This document shows, in pieces, positions 8,924-17,320 of a DNA stretch of 64,000 nucleotides (position 1 is the first letter of the stretch; each line of letters starts with the position of its first letter). Below the pieces are notes generated by a model that ran no database searches, was not told the origin of the DNA, and was given only the letters and a program-made list of their open reading frames with translations. Source of the DNA: Nakamurella sp. PAMC28650 (GTDB lineage: Bacteria > Actinomycetota > Actinomycetes > Mycobacteriales > Nakamurellaceae); contig NZ_CP060298.1 of assembly GCF_014303395.1 (NCBI RefSeq), positions 558,001 to 622,000 on the forward strand, in the 5' to 3' direction. A program made the position numbers and the translations under genes.

Positions 8924-9942
8924 CCGCGGGTGGGCTCCGGGGGCCGCACCTGCCAGCCCGCCGGAACTCCGTCCGCCGGCCCGGACAAAAACCGCCGGAA
9001 GCGCCGACAGACCAGTGCCGTCAGCACCGCGGTCGAGGCACCGGCCAGATCCACCCAGATGTGCAGTTCGACGGTGTCGGCGACCGCCTGATCGCTGCGG
9101 CCGAACGCCCGCCCCAGGGTGACGAGCACGAGCACCGCGTTGATCCCCCACGCCGCCCACCAGGCCATGACGAGCCGCGACAACCGCGGACGGATACCGG
9201 CCGGGCGAGCCTCGTCCGCGGCCAGCAGTCCATCGATCTCACCGGCCACCACCCCGAGCCCGTAGATGTTCCATCCCGGGATCACCAGCCGGGCCAGCAC
9301 CGCGGCCGGCGGCCGGCTCGGCGCCATCGAGAGGCGTCTGGCCGCACCTGTGTGCAGCCGGACCAGTACGACCGCGACGACGCCGGCCGTCACCACGGCG
9401 ACCACCAGGGCGGCCAGTGAGGTGCTCGTGACGAGTCGGTCGGACTCGTCGACGACCCTTACGGACAGCACCTCGGTCCGCCCGCGGAGCAGGAGCACAT
9501 ACCGCCAGATCTCCGCGCCGGCCGCCGCCGAGGTGGCGACGGCAGTGACGACCGAGAGCCAGAGTCCGGCCTGCAACAAACCGATCGGCCGGTCGCGCGA
9601 GGTGTCGGGCGCGGTGACCTTCGCCGCCCTCCACACGGCAGCCGGATAGCCCCATCTCGGCGGACTGGTCCCGTAGGACGGAGGTCCGAGGTAGGGCCCT
9701 CGTCGCGGGGGGGCGGTGGTGCGTCTTCCGGGGACGACGGCCGTGGGCGAATCCGCTCGCCAACGCTGGACCGGGAGAGCGGCCGAACAGTAGACGCAGG
9801 TCCGGACGCCGCGTGGCAGTGGCGGCTGGATCCGGTGGCACCGCTGGCAGCCGATCACCGGGGCGGAGCCCTGACCACCGGTCCCGGTCGGGCGTGGGGC
9901 CTGGAAGCCCGGCCCGTTCGGTGACCAGCGCGGCGTGCTCAC
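8755..9942 (-). CDS. Zinc-ribbon DUF4328-like membrane protein
   Basis: A 395-residue membrane protein. Near the N-terminus C32, C35, C49 and C52 form a zinc ribbon, followed by a Pro-rich linker. Predicted membrane segments lie at about 122-145, 170-195, 255-275 and 295-315. The segment PGWNIYGLGVVAGEI matches the loop typical of DUF4328 proteins. Function unknown. The GTG start at 9942 lies 12 nt after the rhodanese stop, so the two are probably co-transcribed. The C-terminal 55 residues are low-complexity (Ala/Pro/Glu) and are encoded antisense to the end of the SDR-like gene, which suggests that an original stop was lost and the frame ran on. Confidence 0.68.
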   Translation of the reverse strand: MSTPRWSPNGPGFQAPRPTGTGGQGSAPVIGCQRCHRIQPPLPRGVRTCVYCSAALPVQRWRADSPTAVVPGRRTTAPPRRGPYLGPPSYGTSPPRWGYPAAVWRAAKVTAPDTSRDRPIGLLQAGLWLSVVTAVATSAAAGAEIWRYVLLLRGRTEVLSVRVVDESDRLVTSTSLAALVVAVVTAGVVAVVLVRLHTGAARRLSMAPSRPPAAVLARLVIPGWNIYGLGVVAGEIDGLLAADEARPAGIRPRLSRLVMAWWAAWGINAVLVLVTLGRAFGRSDQAVADTVELHIWVDLAGASTAVLTALVCRRFRRFLSGPADGVPAGWQVRPPEPTRGQPAMLKIAPGNADAGPEASQATVSASAAGDQPAAAAAPEPDTKPEPEPTTMTPIP

Positions 9943-9954
9943 GGTCCCGATCCG

Positions 9955-10287
9955 TCAGATCACTTCGGGAGTGGTGCCGGACTCGGCCACCAGCGGCAGA
10001 CCGAGACCGGCCCAAACGGACATCCCGCCCGCGACGTTGACGGCCTCCCACCCGTTGGCGTCGAGGTACTGCGTCACCCGCTCGGAACGGCCACCGGAGC
10101 GGCAGATGACGTACAGCGGGGCCCCTTCCGGCACGTCCGCCAGGCGGCCGGTCAGCTCGCTCATCGGAACGTGGACGGCGTCCGGCGCGTGACCGGCCAC
10201 CCACTCGTCGTTTTCCCGGACATCGAGCAGCACCCGCTCGGCGGGCAGCTCGCTGACGGTGATCTCCTGGTCGCTCACATCCTCCAT
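9955..10287 (-). CDS. Rhodanese-like sulfurtransferase
   Basis: A 110-residue single-domain rhodanese. The active-site loop is C62-RSGGRS, the usual CRxGxR type, and the LLDVRENDEW and AGHAPDAVHVPMSEL segments match the CH2 boxes. It should transfer sulfane sulfur to thiols or cyanide in the cytoplasm. The ATG at 10287 gives MEDVSDQE; a GTG at 10278, preceded by GGAGGAT, is possible but too close to it. It lies downstream of the DNA glycosylase on the same strand, separated by 169 nt that hold a perfect palindrome, and 12 nt upstream of the zinc-ribbon membrane gene. Confidence 0.88.
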   Translation of the reverse strand: MEDVSDQEITVSELPAERVLLDVRENDEWVAGHAPDAVHVPMSELTGRLADVPEGAPLYVICRSGGRSERVTQYLDANGWEAVNVAGGMSVWAGLGLPLVAESGTTPEVI

Positions 10288-10318
10288 CCTTGCATTCGGC
10301 GAACTCGACCGGGCCCGG

Positions 10319-10355
10319 CGTGGACGACCGGGCCCCACGTGGACGACCGGGCCCA
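10319..10355. repeat. 19-bp direct repeat x2
   Basis: Two adjacent copies of CGTGGACGACCGGGCCCCA, the second shortened by one base, upstream of the rhodanese gene. A further partial copy (GACCGGGCCC) precedes them. Confidence 0.9.
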
Positions 10356-10377
10356 TTCGTATGAGCGTCGGGCTGCC

Positions 10378-10401
10378 TGTCTGACGCTCGAGCGTCAGAC
10401 A
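10378..10401. terminator. Perfect 24-bp palindrome after the DNA glycosylase gene
   Basis: The half-site is TGTCTGACGCTC and the second half is its exact complement. It lies 55 nt past the glycosylase stop and about 90 nt before the rhodanese start, on the path of both. As RNA it would form a stem of 10 or more bp with a tiny loop but no T-run follows, so it may be an operator for the rhodanese gene instead of a terminator. Confidence 0.45.
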
Positions 10402-10456
10402 AGCCGGGGACAGGTCGGACGGGCCGGCGGGAGTCATACGAGACGAGCAAGAACCC

Positions 10457-11347
10457 CTACTTGATCAGCCGGGACAGCCGGCGATCGGCCAGGAGCTTGC
10501 CGCCGGTCTGGCAGGTCGGGCAGTACTGGAACGACCGGTCGGCGAACGAGACCTCGGCCACCGTTCCCCCGCAGACCGGGCAGGGCAACCCCGTCCTGGC
10601 GTGCACCCGCAGGCCGGTCCGCTTCTCGCCCTTGAGCCGAGCGGCACCGGCCCCGACGGTCCGGGCGATCGCCGCCGAGAGCACCGAGACGATCGCCTCG
10701 TGCAGCGACGCCAGGGCCGTCTCGTTCAGCTTGCCGGCCGTCGCGAAGGGGGAAAGCTCTGCGGTGTGCAGGATCTCGTCGGAGTAGGCGTTTCCGATAC
10801 CGGCCAGCACGGTCTGGTCGGTGAGCACGTTCTTGAGCCGGCCGGTCCGTCCGGCCAGCGCCGCGGTCAAGGTGTCCAGGGCCAGGCCCCTGCCGTCGCC
10901 GCCCATCGCGTCCGGGCCGAGCCGGGCAACTCCGGGCACCTGGAGCGGGTCCGTCACCACCGCGGCGGCCACCGACTTCTTCGTACCGGCCTCGGTGATG
11001 TCGAACCCGCCCCCGCCGGAGAAGCGCACCCGGAGCGCGATCGGGCCGCCCATCTTGGGCGGGGTGGCGGAGATCTTGTCGGACCAGCGCAACCAGCCGG
11101 CCCTGGCCAGGTGGACCACCAGGTGCAGCGCGGGTCCGTCCGGATCGCCGTCTGGAACCGTCACCAGGTCGAGGAACTTGCCGTATCGGTCACCGGCCGC
11201 CAGCACCCGGCCGACCAGGGCCGTGGCGGGCGGGTCATAGGTCGTCAGGACGTTGAGGGAGGCGACCGTGACGCCGACGATCTGCTGACCCCCGGCATGC
11301 TCGGCGACGAACCCGGCGAGCGCGCTGACCTCGGGGAGCTCGGGCAT
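10457..11347 (-). CDS. mutM: Formamidopyrimidine-DNA glycosylase family protein
   Basis: A 296-residue base-excision repair enzyme of the Fpg/Nei family. The mature N-terminus is MPELPE, with catalytic Pro2 and Glu3; K57 in DRYGKFLDL is the conserved beta-hairpin lysine. The helix-two-turn-helix region includes TVLAGIGNAYSDEIL, and the C-terminal zinc finger uses C256, C259, C276 and C279. It should remove oxidised purines or pyrimidines and nick the strand. Actinobacteria often carry several Fpg/Nei paralogues, so this may be a second copy rather than the main MutM. It is divergent from a GNAT gene with a 60-nt shared promoter region. Confidence 0.88.
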   Translation of the reverse strand: MPELPEVSALAGFVAEHAGGQQIVGVTVASLNVLTTYDPPATALVGRVLAAGDRYGKFLDLVTVPDGDPDGPALHLVVHLARAGWLRWSDKISATPPKMGGPIALRVRFSGGGGFDITEAGTKKSVAAAVVTDPLQVPGVARLGPDAMGGDGRGLALDTLTAALAGRTGRLKNVLTDQTVLAGIGNAYSDEILHTAELSPFATAGKLNETALASLHEAIVSVLSAAIARTVGAGAARLKGEKRTGLRVHARTGLPCPVCGGTVAEVSFADRSFQYCPTCQTGGKLLADRRLSRLIK

Positions 11348-11407
11348 GCCCAGAGTCTGCCAGGGTTGCCCTCGCCTGACGATCCGGTGCCTGGCATTGT
11401 CGAAGCC

Positions 11408-12001
11408 ATGCCGGAGTTGGACCTGGACGAGTCGACGGTCCTGCACGGCCGCGGGCTCGTGCTGCGCACCTGGCTGCCGGAGGATCTGGACGCCCTGCTG
11501 GAGGCCTGCCAGGATCCCGAGATCCAGCACTGGACCCCGCTTCCCAGCCCATACCTGCCCGAACACGCCGAACTGTTCCTCGACGCCTGCGCGCTGCGCT
11601 GGGTCCACGGATTGGCATCGTTCGCGATCCTGGACCGCGACGAGACCTGTCTGCTCGGGTCCATCGGATTCGTCGGCCTCCCCGAGGACGGGGTCGTGGA
11701 GGTCGGCTACTGGGTGGCGCCCTCGGCGAGGGGGCGGGGGGTGGCCACCGCCGCCACGGGGGTCATCTGCGACTGGGCCTTCGGAACGCTGGAGTTCAAC
11801 CGGGTGGAATGGCAGGCCTACGTCGGCAACGAGGGGTCACGGCGGGTCGCCGAGCGCTGCGGGTTCACCTTCGAGGGCACCCTGCGCGGACGCGGCTACC
11901 AGCGCGGCGAGTACCGCGACATCTGGATCGCCGGGCTGCTCCGGAGCGACGGTCGACCTGACGTGCCGGACGCGACCGGTCACCAGTCGGCGGGCTCGTA
12001 G
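11408..12001 (+). CDS. GNAT-family N-acetyltransferase
   Basis: A 197-residue GCN5-related acetyltransferase of the RimJ/RimL type. The order VLRTWLPEDLDALLEAC, EVGYWVAPSARGRGVATAA (the acetyl-CoA loop, RGRGVA) and NEGSRRVAERCGFTFEGTLRG is standard for enzymes that acetylate protein N-termini or small amines. Start ATG 11408 follows CGAAGCC and has no strong ribosome binding site. Its last 22 bp overlap the convergent zinc-finger SDR gene. Substrate not predictable. Confidence 0.82.
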   Translation: MPELDLDESTVLHGRGLVLRTWLPEDLDALLEACQDPEIQHWTPLPSPYLPEHAELFLDACALRWVHGLASFAILDRDETCLLGSIGFVGLPEDGVVEVGYWVAPSARGRGVATAATGVICDWAFGTLEFNRVEWQAYVGNEGSRRVAERCGFTFEGTLRGRGYQRGEYRDIWIAGLLRSDGRPDVPDATGHQSAGS

Positions 12002-13482
12002 TCCTTGAGGAAGCACCCGTGAAGGTCGTTGCCGGCCTCGCCCTGGACGATCGGGTAGTACACCCGCGCGGCGCCGTCCACGAGGTCGAGCGGGGCATGG
12101 AAGCCCTCCTCCGCGAGGCGGACCTTGGTGAAGTGCGGCCGTTCGTCGGTGATCCAGCCGGTGTCGACCGCCGTCATCAGGATGCCGTCGCTCAGCATCT
12201 CGGCGGCACTGGTCCTGGTCAGCATGTTCAGTGCGGCCTTGGCCATGTTCGTGTGCGGGTGACCGGCCCCCTTGTAGCCGCGGCTGAAGATCCCCTCCAT
12301 CGCCGAGACGTTGACGACGTACTTCCGATGGGCCGCACTGCCGGCCATCGCCGCGCGCAACCGGCTGACCAGGATGAACGGCGCGGTCATGTTGCACAGC
12401 TGCACCTCGAGCATCTCCAGCGCATCGACCTGGTCGACCCGCTGCGTCCAGCTGTTGACGGTGTGCAGATCGGGAACCAGGCCACCGGCGTCGATGGCTC
12501 GGCCGGCCTCGATCAGCTGGTTCGACGCGGACCCCGCGACCAGCGCCAGCCGGGACAGTTCCCCGCCCCGCAGGGCCTCGGGAAGATGCGGTGACGGATG
12601 CTCGGAGAGAGTTCCGGCGAGCGCCATCGGGTGGGCGTCGGAGATGTGGTCGAACGTGAGCAGGTCGGGCAACGGCCCGTCCGGCAGCGGATCGGATTCG
12701 GCGGCGGCGAGCGGCGCGTAGGCACCGGGACTCCGACGGACCGTCTGCGCCGCGTTGTTGATCAGGATGTCCAGCGGGCCGGCCTGCGCCACCGAGTCGG
12801 CCAGCGCCACCACCTGGGCCGGGTCACGCAGGTCGATACCCACGATGCGGAGGCGGTGCAGCCAGTCCGCGCTGTCCGGCATCTCGGTGAAACGCCGGAC
12901 CGCGTCGTTGGGGAACCGCGTCGTGATCGTGGTGTGGGCGCCGTCACGGAGCAGTCGCAGGGCGATGTACATCCCGATCTTGGCCCGTCCACCGGTGAGC
13001 AGAGCCCGCTTCCCGGTCAGGTCCGTGCGGGCGTCGCGGTGACCGCGGTTGACGGCCGCGCACGCCGGGCAGAGCTGGTGGTAGAACGCGTCGACCTGCG
13101 TGTAGTCCTGCTTGCACATGTAGCAGGGCCGCGCCCTGAGCAGGACGCCGGCCAGGGCACCCTGCGTGGTGGACACCAGCGGGAGGCCCTCGGTCTCGTC
13201 GTCGATGCGTTGCGGCGAACCGGTCGCCGTGGCTGCGACGACGGACCGGTCGGCCGCCGAGATCGCGTCCCGTCGCTCCGACCGTCTGGCGTTCTTGACG
13301 TTCTTGAAGATCCGGGCGGTGGCCCGGCGGACGGCCACGGCGTCAGGATGCTCCGGCGGCAGCGACTCGCTCTGCCGGATCACGGCGAGCGCCAGCGCCA
13401 GCTCCGCCGGGTCGATCCCGGCGGGGCGGGCGGGGTCGGAGGTTCCGACTTCGTCGGCCGGTGATGGGGCTGGATCGGTCAC
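11980..13482 (-). CDS. SDR-fold protein with N-terminal zinc motif
   Basis: A 500-residue protein. Residues 1-100 are helical and charged, followed by a four-cysteine motif (C120, C123, C138, C141) that should bind zinc, and then a complete SDR Rossmann domain beginning TGGRAKIG (163-170) with NNAAQ. The usual catalytic Tyr of YxxxK is replaced by Thr in PHTNMAKAALNML, although the Lys remains. I do not know the substrate of this subfamily; similar long SDRs occur in actinobacteria. The GTG at 13482 lies 6 nt after a TATCGT hexamer, so translation may be leaderless. It overlaps the GNAT gene by 22 bp at the 3' end. Confidence 0.72.
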   Translation of the reverse strand: MTDPAPSPADEVGTSDPARPAGIDPAELALALAVIRQSESLPPEHPDAVAVRRATARIFKNVKNARRSERRDAISAADRSVVAATATGSPQRIDDETEGLPLVSTTQGALAGVLLRARPCYMCKQDYTQVDAFYHQLCPACAAVNRGHRDARTDLTGKRALLTGGRAKIGMYIALRLLRDGAHTTITTRFPNDAVRRFTEMPDSADWLHRLRIVGIDLRDPAQVVALADSVAQAGPLDILINNAAQTVRRSPGAYAPLAAAESDPLPDGPLPDLLTFDHISDAHPMALAGTLSEHPSPHLPEALRGGELSRLALVAGSASNQLIEAGRAIDAGGLVPDLHTVNSWTQRVDQVDALEMLEVQLCNMTAPFILVSRLRAAMAGSAAHRKYVVNVSAMEGIFSRGYKGAGHPHTNMAKAALNMLTRTSAAEMLSDGILMTAVDTGWITDERPHFTKVRLAEEGFHAPLDLVDGAARVYYPIVQGEAGNDLHGCFLKDYEPADW

Positions 13483-13488
13483 GGCTCA

Positions 13489-13494
13489 ACGATA
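13489..13494 (-). promoter_or_regulatory. Candidate -10 element of the zinc-motif SDR gene
   Basis: TATCGT on the minus strand, 6 nt before the GTG at 13482. There is no ribosome binding site. Confidence 0.45.
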
Positions 13495-13525
13495 GGCAAC
13501 TCTGCGGGGCACAACGCACCACTCG

Positions 13526-13561
13526 CGGCCGGCGCCTCACCGGCCGGCGCCTCACCGGCCG
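13526..13561. repeat. 15-bp tandem repeat spanning a stop codon
   Basis: Two full copies and a 6-nt part of CGGCCGGCGCCTCAC. The second copy contains the stop codon (13552-13554) of the minus-strand NAD(P)-binding protein, and the first copy repeats that stop in frame 15 nt downstream. Confidence 0.9.
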
Positions 13562-14214
13562 AGTCGCAACAGATCCGAACTCTCCAGGATCCGCAACGGC
13601 GACCCGTTCCCGGCCACCTCGATCATCGCCCGAGCCAGCTGATCGCTCGCGATCACGTATCTCGGTGCCACCCTGGCCAATACCGGGTACAGGAAGCCGG
13701 TGCAGCGGTACAGGATGCGGTACAGGCGGTTCCGCGGCCGCACACCGTGCATGGGCTGGATGTATCCGGGCCGCACCGCATATCCCTGGAACGGCAGAGC
13801 GAGGACCGCGTTCTCGGTCTCTCCCTTGACCCTGGCCCACATCAACCGCCCGCGCTCGGTGCTGTCGGTCCCGGCGCCGGAGACGTAGAGGAATCGCATC
13901 TTCGGGTTCTGCTCGGCCAGTTCTCGGGCGGCGGCCATGGTGATGAAGTACGTGACCCGGCGGTAGGCCGGCTCGGTCATCCCGTTGGCCGAGACTCCCA
14001 GGCAGAAGAAGCAGGCGTCGTAGCCGGCCAGCTCCGGCGCGATCGACCTGAAGTCCAGGAAGTCCTGGTGGACGATCTGCTGAACCTTCGGATCTGCGAC
14101 ATCGACGCGGGACCGGCCGACCAGCAACACCTTCTCGACCCGCGCATCGAGCAGGCACTGGATGAGCATCACCTGGCCGACCATGCCGGTGCCACCGAAG
14201 ATGATCACCTTCAC
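13552..14214 (-). CDS. NAD(P)-binding atypical SDR (HTATIP2-like)
   Basis: A 220-residue single-domain Rossmann protein. GGTGMVG at residues 7-13 binds the dinucleotide, and RFLYVSGAGTDS plus YAVRPGYI match atypical, HTATIP2-like SDRs. These often act as redox-linked regulators or epimerase-like enzymes; the substrate is not known. The GTG start at 14214 is 6 nt after TAGGGT with no ribosome binding site, suggesting a leaderless message. It lies 69 nt downstream of nothing on its own strand and is divergent from trmL (70-nt gap). Confidence 0.75.
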   Translation of the reverse strand: MKVIIFGGTGMVGQVMLIQCLLDARVEKVLLVGRSRVDVADPKVQQIVHQDFLDFRSIAPELAGYDACFFCLGVSANGMTEPAYRRVTYFITMAAARELAEQNPKMRFLYVSGAGTDSTERGRLMWARVKGETENAVLALPFQGYAVRPGYIQPMHGVRPRNRLYRILYRCTGFLYPVLARVAPRYVIASDQLARAMIEVAGNGSPLRILESSDLLRLGR

Positions 14215-14220
14215 CCCCCG

Positions 14221-14226
14221 ACCCTA
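14221..14226 (-). promoter_or_regulatory. Candidate -10 element of the atypical SDR gene
   Basis: TAGGGT on the minus strand, 6 nt before the GTG at 14214. The same hexamer precedes argG. Confidence 0.45.
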
Positions 14227-14284
14227 TCCGGGCGACCGGACTCCGTCCATCGGATCGGCCGGCCACCTGGCATCATCGGCCACC

Positions 14285-14752
14285 ATGTTCCGCATCGCGT
14301 TCTATCAACCCTGCATCCCCGGCAACACGGGCAATGCGATCAGGACCTCGGCGGCCACCGGCACCGAGTTGCACCTGATCGAGCCGCTCGGCTTCGATCT
14401 CTCCGACGCCAAGCTGCGTCGGGCCGGGCTGGACTACCACGACCTGGCCTCGGTGACGATCCATCCGGACCTCGATTCGGCCTTCGAGAACTGGTCAGGG
14501 GCACGTGTTTTCGCTTTCACGGCGAGTGCAGAGCAGATCTACTCCGACATTGCCTACTTCCCCGGGGACGTCCTGCTGTTCGGGCCGGAGCCCACCGGCC
14601 TTCCGGCCGAGGTCCTCGCCGACCCGCGGCTGACGGGCCGGCTCCGCATTCCGATGATCGCCGGCCGCCGGTCGCTGAATCTGTCCAACGCTGCTTCCAT
14701 CGCGGCCTACGAGGCCTGGCGCCAACACGGATTCAGCACCGGAGAACGATGA
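14285..14752 (+). CDS. trmL: tRNA (cytidine(34)-2'-O)-methyltransferase
   Basis: A 155-residue SPOUT methyltransferase. It has the TrmL landmarks: FYQPCIPGNTGNAIRTSA at the N-terminus, LLFGPEPTGLP in the middle, and RIPM...RSLNLSNAASI forming the SAM-binding knot at the C-terminus. It should methylate the wobble nucleotide of leucine tRNAs in the cytoplasm. The ATG at 14285 gives the family N-terminus. Its stop overlaps the start of the downstream ketopantoate reductase gene (ATGA), so translation is coupled. Confidence 0.9.
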   Translation: MFRIAFYQPCIPGNTGNAIRTSAATGTELHLIEPLGFDLSDAKLRRAGLDYHDLASVTIHPDLDSAFENWSGARVFAFTASAEQIYSDIAYFPGDVLLFGPEPTGLPAEVLADPRLTGRLRIPMIAGRRSLNLSNAASIAAYEAWRQHGFSTGER

Positions 14753-15654
14753 GCACCATGAGGGATGCCCTGCCCCGCCCGGACGACCCCCGCCCGGACG
14801 ACCTGCGCATCCTCGTGGTCGGAGCCGGCGCCACCGGTGGGTACTTCGGTGGCCGCCTGATCGAGGCCGGCCGCGACGTGACCTTCCTCGTGCGGCCGGG
14901 ACGGGCGGCGCAACTGGCCGCCGGGGGGCTGCAGATCATCAGCGGTCACGGTGATCTGACGCTGCAGCCGAAACTGGTCACCGCCGACGCGATCGACGGC
15001 CACTACCATCTCATCCTGTTGTCGGTGAAGGCCTACGGACTCGAGCAGGCCCTGCTCGACATCGCACCGGCCGTCGGCAAGGACACGATCATCCTGCCGC
15101 TGCTGAACGGCCTCCGCCACATCGATCGACTGCGCGACACCTTCGGCGAAGCAGAGGTTCTCGGAGGCGTCTGCGTGGTCTCGGCGACGCTGGACGGTGC
15201 CGGACGCGTCGTGCAGCTGGCCGGTATGCAGGAACTGACCTACGGCCCGCTGAGCGGCGTCATCCCACGCGGCGCGTCGGCCGTCCACGCCGCGCTCCAG
15301 GGTGCCGGATTCACCGCAGGGCTGACGGAGAACATCGTGCCGGCCATGTGGCAGAAGTGGATCATGCTGTCGTCGCTCGGCGCACTCAACTGCCTGATGC
15401 GCGGCACCGTCGGCGAGATCATCGGGGTCCCAGGGGGTCCGGCGTTCGCGGAGCAGCTGCTGAGCGAGACGGCCGGTATCGCGGCCGCCGCCGGCCACCC
15501 TCTGCGTGACGCCGGCCAACCGGTCGAGGTCGACGCCATCATCGGGGATCTGGTCCGACTCGCCGACCGTTTCGGCGCCCCGGCTCCCCTCCTGCGACTG
15601 ACCATGATCAACCTGTCCGTGTACCGGGCGCGCCCGGCGCGGTCCGGCCACTGA
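14749..15654 (+). CDS. panE: Ketopantoate reductase family protein
   Basis: A 301-residue ApbA/PanE family enzyme. The Rossmann motif is VVGAGATGGYFGGRL, and the sequence continues with LLSVKAYGLEQAL and LLNGLRHIDRL (the conserved NG), then KWIMLSSLGALNCL (the catalytic-region Lys) and a helical C-terminal domain. The family reduces 2-dehydropantoate to pantoate with NADPH for coenzyme A synthesis; actinobacteria have several paralogues, so the exact substrate is not certain. It starts at an ATGA overlap with trmL. A putative regulator or other pan genes are not next to it. Confidence 0.82.
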   Translation: MSTMRDALPRPDDPRPDDLRILVVGAGATGGYFGGRLIEAGRDVTFLVRPGRAAQLAAGGLQIISGHGDLTLQPKLVTADAIDGHYHLILLSVKAYGLEQALLDIAPAVGKDTIILPLLNGLRHIDRLRDTFGEAEVLGGVCVVSATLDGAGRVVQLAGMQELTYGPLSGVIPRGASAVHAALQGAGFTAGLTENIVPAMWQKWIMLSSLGALNCLMRGTVGEIIGVPGGPAFAEQLLSETAGIAAAAGHPLRDAGQPVEVDAIIGDLVRLADRFGAPAPLLRLTMINLSVYRARPARSGH

Positions 15655-15825
15655 CGTCCGGCCGGCCCCACCGGGCACCAGAAGACGTGTCAGCAGGTCC
15701 TTCGAGCCGATTCCGTGCGCACGGACCAACCCGGCGGCGAGCCGTCTCCGAATGACCTGGCAGAGAAATTTGTTGCGCACGAGCAGCCGGGGCAGTCCCC
15801 GGCCGCGATGAGGGAGTCGATCGAT

Positions 15826-17160
15826 ATGGCAATACTCGCACCCGCGAAAGCACGTCTCCGGGTCACCCCGCAGCCGTCCGCCGGGGTCTGGCCGGGGCTG
15901 CACGACGTGTCGAAGGCACCGGTCCACGCGGCCATCGCCCGGCAGCTCACCCGGGCGGCCGTCAAGAAGCTGCCGATCACCCTCCAGTTCCCCGACGGCA
16001 CCCGGTGGGGCGCCGGCGGTCCGCTCCTCCAGGTCGTCAACCCGGCGGCGTTCTTCCGCCGCGTCGGCACCGAGGGGCTGATCGGCTTCGGCGAAGCCTG
16101 GATGACCGGCGACATCACCACCGGCGGCTGGGACGCCTCCCGGCCCGCCGCCAGCCTGCGGCCGGCCGAGCTGAACGCCGCCACCGACGAACTGGCCGCG
16201 GTGCTGACGGTGATGGCCAAGCGGATGTCGGTGCTGATCCCCGGCTCGCTGCAGAAGCTCCGCCGCGCCTGGCAGACCCGCCCGCCCAAGGAGGAGGAGA
16301 ACACCCTCACCGGCGCCAAGGAGAACATCCACCGGCACTACGACCTGTCGAACGGCCTCTTCCAGCAGTTCCTGGACGAGACGATGGCGTACTCGTCGGC
16401 CTGGTACGAATTCGGCGACGACCATGCGGCGGACCTGGAGAAGGCCCAGCTCCGCAAGGTCGACGGCATCCTCGACCTGGCCCGGGTTCGTCCGGACACG
16501 CACATCCTCGAGATCGGCTCCGGCTGGGGCGGTCTCGCCATCCGGGCGGCTGCCGACCGAGGCGTAAGGGTCACCACGCTGACCCTGTCCGAGGAGCAGA
16601 AGGCGCTGGCCGACGAGCGGATCGCCGCCGCCGGGCTCTCGCACCTGATCGAGGTCCGTCTCGAGGACTACCGGGCCCACGCCGCCACCCATGTCGGCAA
16701 GTACGACGCAGTGGTCAGCGTCGAGATGATCGAAGCCGTCGGGGAGAAGTACTGGCCCGACTACTTCGCCTCGATCGACCGCATGCTGGTCCCCGGGGGC
16801 CGCTTCGGCCTGCAGGCCATCACCATCGCCCACGACCGCCTGCTGGAGACCCGCAACGGCTACACCTGGGTGCACAAGTACGTCTTCCCCGGCGGCATCC
16901 TGCCGTCCCTGAAGGCCATCGACGACGTGCTCGCCTCGGACACCTCGCTCCGGGTCCAGGAGAGCCGCCGGCTGGGTCTGTCGTACGTGCCGACCCTGGA
17001 GCAGTGGAGGCACCGCTTCAACGCCGACCTGCCGAAGGTGGCCGAACTGGGTTTCGACGACACCTTCATCCGGATGTGGAACTTCTATCTCGCGTACTCC
17101 CAGGCCGGGTTCGCGGCCGAGTACCTGGACAACTGGCAGCTCGGCATCGGCCGTCCCTGA
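15826..17160 (+). CDS. cfa: Cyclopropane-fatty-acyl-phospholipid synthase family methyltransferase
   Basis: A 444-residue SAM-dependent enzyme. The N-terminal lipid-binding region (about 30-150) is followed by IHRHYDLSN (168-176), the SAM motif ILEIGSGWGG (227-236) and VSVEMIEAVG, and further on GGRFGLQAI and a YVFPGG segment. The family transfers a methylene group from SAM to double bonds of membrane phospholipid acyl chains. I chose ATG 15826 because GAGGGAG lies about 9 nt upstream; in-frame starts at 15808 (ATG) and 15715 (GTG) would lengthen it. It follows panE after 171 nt. A tuberculostearic-type methyl addition rather than a cyclopropane product cannot be excluded. Confidence 0.85.
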   Translation: MAILAPAKARLRVTPQPSAGVWPGLHDVSKAPVHAAIARQLTRAAVKKLPITLQFPDGTRWGAGGPLLQVVNPAAFFRRVGTEGLIGFGEAWMTGDITTGGWDASRPAASLRPAELNAATDELAAVLTVMAKRMSVLIPGSLQKLRRAWQTRPPKEEENTLTGAKENIHRHYDLSNGLFQQFLDETMAYSSAWYEFGDDHAADLEKAQLRKVDGILDLARVRPDTHILEIGSGWGGLAIRAAADRGVRVTTLTLSEEQKALADERIAAAGLSHLIEVRLEDYRAHAATHVGKYDAVVSVEMIEAVGEKYWPDYFASIDRMLVPGGRFGLQAITIAHDRLLETRNGYTWVHKYVFPGGILPSLKAIDDVLASDTSLRVQESRRLGLSYVPTLEQWRHRFNADLPKVAELGFDDTFIRMWNFYLAYSQAGFAAEYLDNWQLGIGRP

Positions 17161-17320
17161 GAGTGACGAAAGCTGTCAGCGTTCCGCCGAACGGGTGAAC
17201 TTCGGGAATTGCGGGCCCCGTACCCATCACCGACGGTTCACCTTCGAACCACTTGACGACTCCGATCGGGAATGATCGGGGTCGTCAGGTTGAGGTGGCC
17301 GTTGATGTGGAGGGGGAGCA

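Noticed and set aside
14707..17013. Long open frame antisense to panE and cfa
   Set aside because: It mirrors genes with strong family matches, lacks a ribosome binding site and encodes no recognisable domain.
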